Translations under genes and position numbers: made by a program
Shown: positions 7,073 to 11,379 of the stretch, in pieces
Layout: each line of letters starts with the position of its first letter
How positions within the stretch are numbered: position 1 is the first letter of the stretch
NCBI GenBank assembly: GCA_026770595.1
Contig: MU634574.1
Span: forward strand, 1-11,379
Length of the DNA stretch: 11,379 nucleotides
Direction of reading: 5' to 3'
Source of the DNA: Ochromonadaceae sp. CCMP2298
Taxonomy: Eukaryota > Sar > Synurophyceae > Ochromonadales > Ochromonadaceae
The notes under the pieces: model-generated
What the model was told of the DNA's origin: nothing
Databases searched by the model: none
The model's input: only the letters and a program-made list of their open reading frames with translations

Positions 7073-9019
7073 TTAATCTAGAAGAGCTTCCTGTGTTAGT
7101 ATATTAAGTTGTTCAGCGCTCATTAGATCGGTCGGATCAGTATAGCCGCCTGCGTTTGATTTCTTGAGCTGAGCCTCGAAGTCATTCTGTACACGCTCAG
7201 CGCGTTTACCCTGGTTTCCGTAGCTCCACGCCATAGATGTAAACAGTGCATCGTCGTCATTGTCATAATCAACCGCAGTCTCGCTATCCAACAGGTGCGT
7301 ACCACGAAATTTCTTACGTGATGCTGCTGGGAACAAGGGCCCCTGTATATAGATGATTTCCGCTCTATCTAATACTGCAGCGTTGTCACAACATTCAGGG
7401 AGATCATTGCACAAGATAATGCGCGTCATTCTCTTCGATAACATAGCGTCGTGATAACGTACCTTCACACGCTGTGTCTAGAACTCGCGGTCCAGCAACC
7501 GCTTCATGTCAGCAGCCGTGAAGGTGCTGAAGTCGAAGTCGTCAAAAACGACGAACTGCACATCGTCTGCGATCTCCCGAAGTTCATCAGCGGTGCCGAA
7601 ATACTGCACACCATACTTCAGTGTCAGTGTCTGTATTAGACAGGACTTGCCACACCCAGCTGGCCCCACGATGATGACGTTGTGTCTCCGCTCCACCAGC
7701 TGCGTTTCCAGGAATGGGATAATGTGTTGATCTCCAGTATCGGGACAGAAATCTGAAAGTTGATATCGGGACTTCGTCGTAGTCTCCGATAAGATTTCTT
7801 TACCACCAGACCCGAATAGTATCGTATGAACCTGCTGAAGACTTGTCTCGTATGGTTTCAGCAACGTTACCCACGCCTCCTCTGTGCGCCCCTTGTCCAT
7901 CGGAGCTGAGCTTAGAAGTTTTCCTGACACGACGAATTCACCAGTCCGAAGCATGCTGTACATGTTCTCGGAAAATGTAACGAACACGGGTTTCTTCGTG
8001 GCAGTCCAGTGCGCGTAGGAGGCCTTGAGGATGTTGTTCTGATCAAGGGTGAACTTGTCTTTGGTGTAATCCGACCGATAAACTTGAAGATGCAGGCGCC
8101 CTTTCGTGAGATCATCCTCCGTCATACCGCGATGTAGAACGACGTACTCGCTATGCTCTCTCCACTTCTGACAATATCCGATCATCCCCAGCCATGTCTG
8201 CCCAGGCTCAAAAAGCTTGCATTGCAGCTTGAACGAAAGCTCTGCGTATTGGGCAAGACGAAGTCGAACACGCAGATCCTTCGCCAACCCCTTCGCGTCC
8301 TCTCTGTTCCAGCAGATTGCAGCCGCGGCTTGTAGATGGAGGTTGTTCTCTTTATCACCACGTTCGAGACAGGAAATCGACAGAGTGCATTTGAGGGCCG
8401 TCATACATAAACTGAAGTCTTGAAGAAGTTGAAGAGGGACGTCAGACTTGAGGGCTGCGATAGTTATCGACCAATTCTCACAGGGATACATATCGTTCGG
8501 GATCGTCTCCGCCGCGCCAACCCCCAAAAGGTGTTCACAAATGTCACCAGCACTCTGGAACAATCTTTCACACTTGGTGCACTGCCGGACTTGGAACAAA
8601 ACGCACCGCTCCTTTGCCCATTTGTTCTTCGGGTGTTCAGCAGCGGCATGATCCAGCAATTCTTGAAGAATGGGGAACGCCAATCCTCTGAAAGGACAGC
8701 CCCTGACTGAACAAGCGAATACAGGAACCCTTACGCCCAACGATGGCTCATCCTCGTCATCATCTAAGCCATCTGACCCCATATGTGCCATGGCTGCCAG
8801 CTGCCTCTGTACAGCAACAGGTTGAGCATCCACAAGATCGTCGTCCGTGATTCCCAAAGTGGCAGCGATTATTTGGTCGTTGCACCTGCTTGTTTCTCGC
8901 TCATTGTGCTCCAGTGATCCTCTCGCTTTCTTCACGGCTGAAGGCGACGCTGATGAATTGCTAGAGTCTATCAATTGTCCGAATCTCTTCGACGCCTGCT
9001 TTCTCAAGTCGTGTGCCAT
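7073..9019 (-). CDS. Rep-type replication initiator: zinc finger, HUH nuclease, SF3 helicase; interrupted by one in-frame TAG
   Basis: The reading frame runs from ATG 9019 to TAA 7075-7073, 648 codons including an internal TAG at 7480-7478 (codon 514). Residues 103-129 form a C-x4-C-x15-H-x4-H finger. Further Cys/His follow at 147-163. H228-L-Q230 after a hydrophobic strand matches the HUH-type metal motif of rolling-circle initiators, and Y282-C-Q-K285 matches the catalytic tyrosine motif. GPAGCGKS (452-459) is the Walker A and FVVFDD (489-494) the Walker B of a superfamily-3 helicase. The ILCND sensor motif lies after the TAG in the same frame. Such proteins nick an origin and unwind DNA in rolling-circle replication. 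At about 648 codons it is roughly twice the usual ~300-residue CRESS Rep, mostly because of the N-terminal extension. The start at 9019 is chosen over in-frame ATG 9139 because the frame upstream overlaps the divergent gene. The gene is transcribed away from a zinc-finger gene. Codon use differs from the host genes. Confidence 0.78.
7478..7480 (-). other. In-frame TAG inside the Rep helicase domain
   Basis: The codons read GAG TTC TAG ACA CAG CGT, with recognisable helicase sequence in the same frame on both sides (MKRLLDREF before, VKVRYHDAML after). It falls between Walker B and the sensor motif, so a protein ending here would lack a working helicase. No intron of plausible size removes it, because the homology resumes within four codons. 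Confidence 0.9.
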
Positions 9020-9241
9020 CGTACCACACGAACAAGTGAACTGACTGATGATTCTGTTCTGTATAGAGCAATCAGAAACGATACTGACAGAGTGATTGAA
9101 GAAGCTCAAATCCAGAATATGGAATCGGAAATTCTCCATACCCAAAAACTGACACAGAACCTCTGCCGACACGTTCTCAACAGCGATGTAGCAGGTGAAA
9201 GCACGTGAGGATTCCACAATTACCACACTCAACCATCCATC
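9020..9241. promoter_or_regulatory. Divergent spacer between Rep and zinc-finger genes
   Basis: These 222 bp separate the two start codons (9019 minus and 9242 plus) and are the only common upstream region, so both promoters probably lie here. A CACGTG E-box is visible at 9202-9207, and GGAATCGGAAATTCTCC near 9121 is a partial dyad. In the ambisense replicons that this layout resembles, the corresponding spacer often carries the origin, but no conserved nonanucleotide stem-loop is seen. The minus frame stays open through the spacer, with an alternative start at 9139. Confidence 0.4.
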
Positions 9242-9883
9242 ATGTCTTCTCCATCCGCCTCTCCTGGGGAACTGGTGAGACACCTCGCATGCCCTTGCGC
9301 AGACCACGCGAGAGCAGCAATGCTCAAAGTCAAGAAAAGTGAGACAGTAACGTACTACCGTTGTGTCATGAAAATCAAAGACACTGAAGACAATTGCTCA
9401 GTCGTTGGTTATGACGTTACCAAAAGAGATCTCATGTGCTGCGTCTGCTCGCTGGTTTTGGCGTTTGCTGGTGTCATGTTCAAGCATCCCACAGAGCCTC
9501 TACCGTTTCAGAAGTTGAAGTACTGCCACCGGATGTGCTACAACGAAGCGCGTTCTCCCCAAAAAGCACGTTTCCCCAACCGCTGTCCTAACTGCCGTTG
9601 TGCCCTCAAGATCGGCGACTCCATCGAGCCCCACGATGGCGGCAGATTGTGGCGCCACATCGGCTGCTCAGCTTCTGCCGAAACCGCACCTCCCAACGCG
9701 CTCATGCTCCACCAGCTTGCGGCTTCCGCAGTGCTCTGCGTCGACGACGGAGACTTCGACCTGTCATCTTCTTCAAGACTTTCCTTCGAGGAGCCGGCGC
9801 CCAAGAGAGTCAGGATTGACGACAACTCTGCTCCTGCCTCCTCCCAGGACAGCGGGAACACCGATGGGCAGACTCAGGATTAG
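9242..9883 (+). CDS. Cysteine-rich zinc-finger protein with GRF-like module (213 aa)
   Basis: This single-exon frame encodes 213 residues ending at TAG 9881-9883. Residues 17-58 (CPC at 17-19, YYRC ending at C41, C52, then GYD) match the spacing of a GRF zinc finger (C-x-C...FYxC...C). Known GRF fingers bind single-stranded DNA in repair and topoisomerase proteins. Two further modules follow with the same plan: C66-x2-C69...H96-x2-C99, and C115-x2-C118...WRH139-x2-C142. Residues 186-191 (PAPKRVRI) look like a nuclear localisation signal, and the last ~50 residues are acidic and Ser-rich. It is divergent from the Rep gene, suggesting a joint role in element replication, perhaps holding or coating single strands. 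That role is inferred. No capsid or transposase similarity is evident. The start is the first ATG, 223 bp from the Rep start. Confidence 0.72.
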   Translation: MSSPSASPGELVRHLACPCADHARAAMLKVKKSETVTYYRCVMKIKDTEDNCSVVGYDVTKRDLMCCVCSLVLAFAGVMFKHPTEPLPFQKLKYCHRMCYNEARSPQKARFPNRCPNCRCALKIGDSIEPHDGGRLWRHIGCSASAETAPPNALMLHQLAASAVLCVDDGDFDLSSSSRLSFEEPAPKRVRIDDNSAPASSQDSGNTDGQTQD

Positions 9884-9906
9884 GGCTCATGCTGACACGA
9901 ATCCAA

Positions 9907-9958
9907 CTTGGGTGCCGGGGGCTTTCAAGAGATTTCCCGGGCTTCTTCCCTAGCGGAG
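9907..9958 (+). repeat. Copy 1 of a 45-bp perfect direct repeat
   Basis: The 45 bases 9907-9951 are identical to 10208-10252, 301 bp downstream. Looser similarity continues outward (AATCCA at 9900-9905, and AGCGGAG at 9952-9958). It begins 23 bp after the stop codon of the zinc-finger gene. It contains TTTCCCGGG and a GGTGCCGGGGG block. Confidence 0.93.
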
Positions 9959-10195
9959 CTAAAATCGGAGAATTGCTGGATACTATGTGGTAAGAACCTG
10001 TTTGCATTTCATTGTATAGGTACTTATGAACACATATAAATTCCCACTCAGTATAGCATGTTGTGTCTTTTTTGACCAATTTTAATGTGGGTTTTTTAAA
10101 AAAAGTTGTACTGAAACGGGATCTGATGTTCCAGTGCTCTTTTTTTTCAAGAATAACAAAACTTCGGTAGTTACATCCGTTACATCCACTCGTTA
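9959..10195. other. AT-rich spacer between the direct repeats
   Basis: About 240 bp between the two direct-repeat copies, AT-rich with T and A homopolymer runs near 10090-10150. No credible protein or RNA gene is visible. It may be a non-coding end of the mobile element or a separate small insertion. Confidence 0.5.
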
Positions 10196-10207
10196 CAATC
10201 CATTCAC

Positions 10208-10264
10208 CTTGGGTGCCGGGGGCTTTCAAGAGATTTCCCGGGCTTCTTCCCTATTATAGCGGAG
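10208..10264 (+). repeat. Copy 2 of the 45-bp perfect direct repeat
   Basis: Bases 10208-10252 equal 9907-9951. An ATTAT insertion (10253-10257) then precedes AGCGGAG (10258-10264), which in copy 1 follows directly. The copy abuts the right inverted repeat at 10265. Confidence 0.93.
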
Positions 10265-10292
10265 TTTCTCTCCGGCAAACGCGCCCAAATAC
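10265..10292 (-). repeat. Right copy of inverted repeat (candidate terminal repeat)
   Basis: CAAACGCGCCCAAATAC at 10276-10292 is the exact reverse complement of 5664-5680, and the adjoining 10265-10275 matches at 8 of 11 positions. It lies 247 bp upstream of the ING-family start codon. Confidence 0.6.
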
Positions 10293-10345
10293 GTGGGTGT
10301 GTTTTTTGTTTTCTCGCCAAATCTGCAAAGCTATCCCACTGAGGC

Positions 10346-10443
10346 GAGCACTCTGCAACCTTTCCCGGGAGACCAGCAGCTCTATCTATTCCGCTGAGCA
10401 CTGCAACTTTCCGGGGAGACCAGCAGCTCTATTTCTACCCGCT
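10346..10443. repeat. ~50-bp tandem duplication upstream of ING gene
   Basis: Two adjacent copies, 10346-10395 and 10396-10443, share GAGCACT, GCAAC and the 19-base block GGGAGACCAGCAGCTCTAT, allowing small gaps. Each carries a TTTCCCGGG- or TTTCCGGGG-type core. They lie 95-190 bp before the ING start codon, in the likely promoter or 5' untranslated region. Confidence 0.8.
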
Positions 10444-10538
10444 CACGGCGCGGTGCTCAGACGCGAGCCGCAAGCCACGGGGTGCGGTGAGACACAATGC
10501 ACAAGCAGCCCGTTGAGTAGATTCCAGGATTGGGCACG

Positions 10539-11177
10539 ATGGAGGAGAGCGGCACGTACCTGGAGGAGTTCCTGCTGTCGCTGGAGATGCTTCCCAACGA
10601 CATCCGAAGAGATTTCGAGCTGGTAAGCCGGTGGCGCTCGAACAGCACTACCCTTTCTCTTACTCACATATGTGCTCCTGTGCAGATGAAGGAGCTGGAC
10701 AAGGAGTGCATGGAGCTGAGCAGAGAGCTGCAGCAGCTGGAGAGCGGCTGCCTGCGCAGTGTCCTAGCCAAGCGCAAAGCCACCTACATTTCAGGGGCAG
10801 GGGCAGGGGGGTCGGGGACGGGGGCAGGATCAGGGGAGCCAGCCTCTACCACGGCGAGCACGAGTGCGGGGACAAGCATAGGGGTCGAGGGTTCAGCGGG
10901 GGTGGGGGGGGAGGGGACGGGGGGTGACAAGCGGGTACTAGAGTCAGAGGCGGACCCAGGGTACGTGGTGCGAGCAGAGGGGGCCGAGGGGGCAGAGGGG
11001 GGCGAAGGGGACGACGAACAGACTCGGGGCGAGCTACACGCGATCGAGCTGCTCCGCGAGCGGACGCGCCAGAAGCTCTCGGAGAAGGTGGCGATCGCGG
11101 AGAACTTGGGAATAATCCTTGACCGCTTCTGCCGCAAGCTGGACACAGACCTGGCCTTCTTCGAGACCCAGCTCAAG
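10539..11177 (+). CDS. ING-family chromatin protein, N-terminal part (two exons, partial)
   Basis: Inhibitor-of-growth proteins are subunits of histone acetyltransferase and deacetylase complexes. An N-terminal helical domain dimerises or docks to the complex, and a C-terminal PHD finger reads methylated histone H3. Exon 1 is 10539-10622 (28 codons) and exon 2 10686-11177 (164 codons). They are joined in phase 0 across a 63-bp intron (GTAAGC...TGTGCAG) that has no stop in frame. The joined start matches the family: YLEEFLLSLEMLPNDIRRDFEL, then MKELDKECMELSRELQQLE. Residues near 147-192 (AIELLRERT...IILDRFCRKLDTDLAFFETQLK) match the second helix of the domain. About 80 Gly/Ala/Ser/Glu-rich residues (about 64-145) are inserted between the helices. 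The PHD finger would lie beyond the right edge after the donor at 11178. Which ING paralogue cannot be said. Confidence 0.85.
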
Positions 11178-11179
11178 GT

Positions 11180-11226
11180 GGGAACCAGGGAACTAGGGAA
11201 CTAGGGAACTAGGGAACCAGGGAACG
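11180..11226. repeat. (GGGAACTA/GGGAACCA)n octamer repeat in ING intron
   Basis: Five to six copies of GGGAACYA begin directly after the exon 2 donor of the ING-family gene. The repeat lies within the intron that runs to the window edge. Confidence 0.88.
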
Positions 11227-11297
11227 AAAGAGAGAACCTCCCAAATCCTCTCCTCCCTTGCTCTAACCTATCCATAACCTCCAAATCTATACATTTG

Positions 11298-11379
11298 CCT
11301 CCTGTCCCACCTCTACTGCCCTGCCCCCACCCCCTTCTCTCTCCCTCTCCTCCTGTCCCACCTCTACTGCCCTGCCCCC
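11298..11379. repeat. 51-bp-period C-rich tandem repeat, cut by window edge
   Basis: Bases 11298-11328 and 11349-11379 are identical 31-base blocks, set 51 bp apart with a CT-rich linker. This is presumably the start of a longer minisatellite in the ING intron continuing past the window. Confidence 0.85.

Larger units (their letters stand above)
5664..10292. mobile_element. Putative Rep-encoding mobile or virus-derived element (~4.6 kb)
   Basis: The segment is bounded by an imperfect 28-bp inverted repeat (5664-5691 and 10265-10292, 25 matches, 17 exact). It contains a Rep-type initiator gene and a divergent zinc-finger gene whose codon use is much less G/C-biased than the host genes on either side. 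If the outermost TA on each side is the target duplication, the unit is 5667-10289. Known eukaryotic HUH transposons (Helitrons, Replitrons) and endogenous CRESS-DNA viruses are the nearest concepts. Helitrons carry a two-tyrosine Rep joined to a Pif1-type helicase, which differs from this SF3-type helicase. Alternatively the inverted repeats belong to separate small elements, and the true ends of the Rep unit lie nearer to 7000 and 9960. Confidence 0.5.

Noticed and set aside
7440-7490. Intron removing the in-frame TAG of Rep (a good AAG|GTACGT donor lies just after it)
   Set aside because: The donor is downstream of the TAG, and helicase-like sequence continues uninterrupted through it, so splicing there would not restore the domain.
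9020-9307. 96-codon upstream extension of the Rep frame
   Set aside because: It crosses the shared spacer and overlaps the divergent gene's coding start, and its sequence has no domain. ATG 9019 (or less likely 9139) is preferred.
9810-10401. Minus-strand frames sharing a repeated KKPGKSLESPRHP segment
   Set aside because: The shared peptide is only the translation of the 45-bp DNA direct repeat; the rest is uninformative.

Overview
This looks like the nuclear genome of a unicellular eukaryote, possibly an opisthokont or holozoan-type protist, although lineage cannot be fixed from 11 kb. The evidence is GT-AG introns with clean reading-frame joins, a mitochondrial-type propionyl-CoA carboxylase beta gene with a presequence, and an ING-family chromatin gene. 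The host exons are strongly G/C-rich at third positions. The introns and spacers are full of micro- and minisatellites.

Layout. (i) 1-1060, minus strand: the first three exons of propionyl-CoA carboxylase beta, running off the left edge. (ii) 1061-1600: a head-to-head spacer, presumably a shared promoter. (iii) 1601-4981, plus strand: a five-exon gene reconstructed here as an 852-residue multi-pass membrane protein of unrecognised family, with about nine membrane segments and a ~300-residue low-complexity loop. (iv) 4982-10292: a region of different base composition that holds a mobile or virus-derived element. (v) 10293-11379, plus strand: a duplicated upstream region and the first two exons of an ING-family gene, running off the right edge.

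The exciting part is region (iv). On the minus strand (9019-7073) lies a long Rep-type replication initiator. It has N-terminal zinc-finger-like motifs, an HUH-like nuclease core (HLQ and YCQK motifs) and a superfamily-3 helicase (GPAGCGKS Walker A, FVVFDD Walker B, ILCND sensor motif). Divergently transcribed from a 222-bp spacer is a 213-residue cysteine-rich protein. It carries a GRF-like module, two C-x2-C...H-x2-C modules, a basic KRVR patch and an acidic tail, and GRF fingers are known to bind single-stranded DNA. An initiator plus a putative ssDNA-binding partner, arranged back to back, recalls ambisense CRESS-DNA replicons but without a recognisable capsid gene.

A 28-bp inverted repeat (17 bp exact) at 5664-5691 and 10265-10292 could be the element's ends. 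This would make a ~4.6-kb unit with TA flanks. A ~300-bp foldback lies just inside the left end, and a 45-bp perfect direct repeat (9907 and 10208) lies near the right end. One in-frame TAG (7478-7480) interrupts the helicase, so this copy is either recently inactivated, read through, or affected by a sequence error.

The host genes have no evident shared pathway: one is metabolic, one membrane, one chromatin. If the inverted repeats are real ends, the element sits between the membrane gene and the ING promoter, about 250 bp upstream of the ING start codon.
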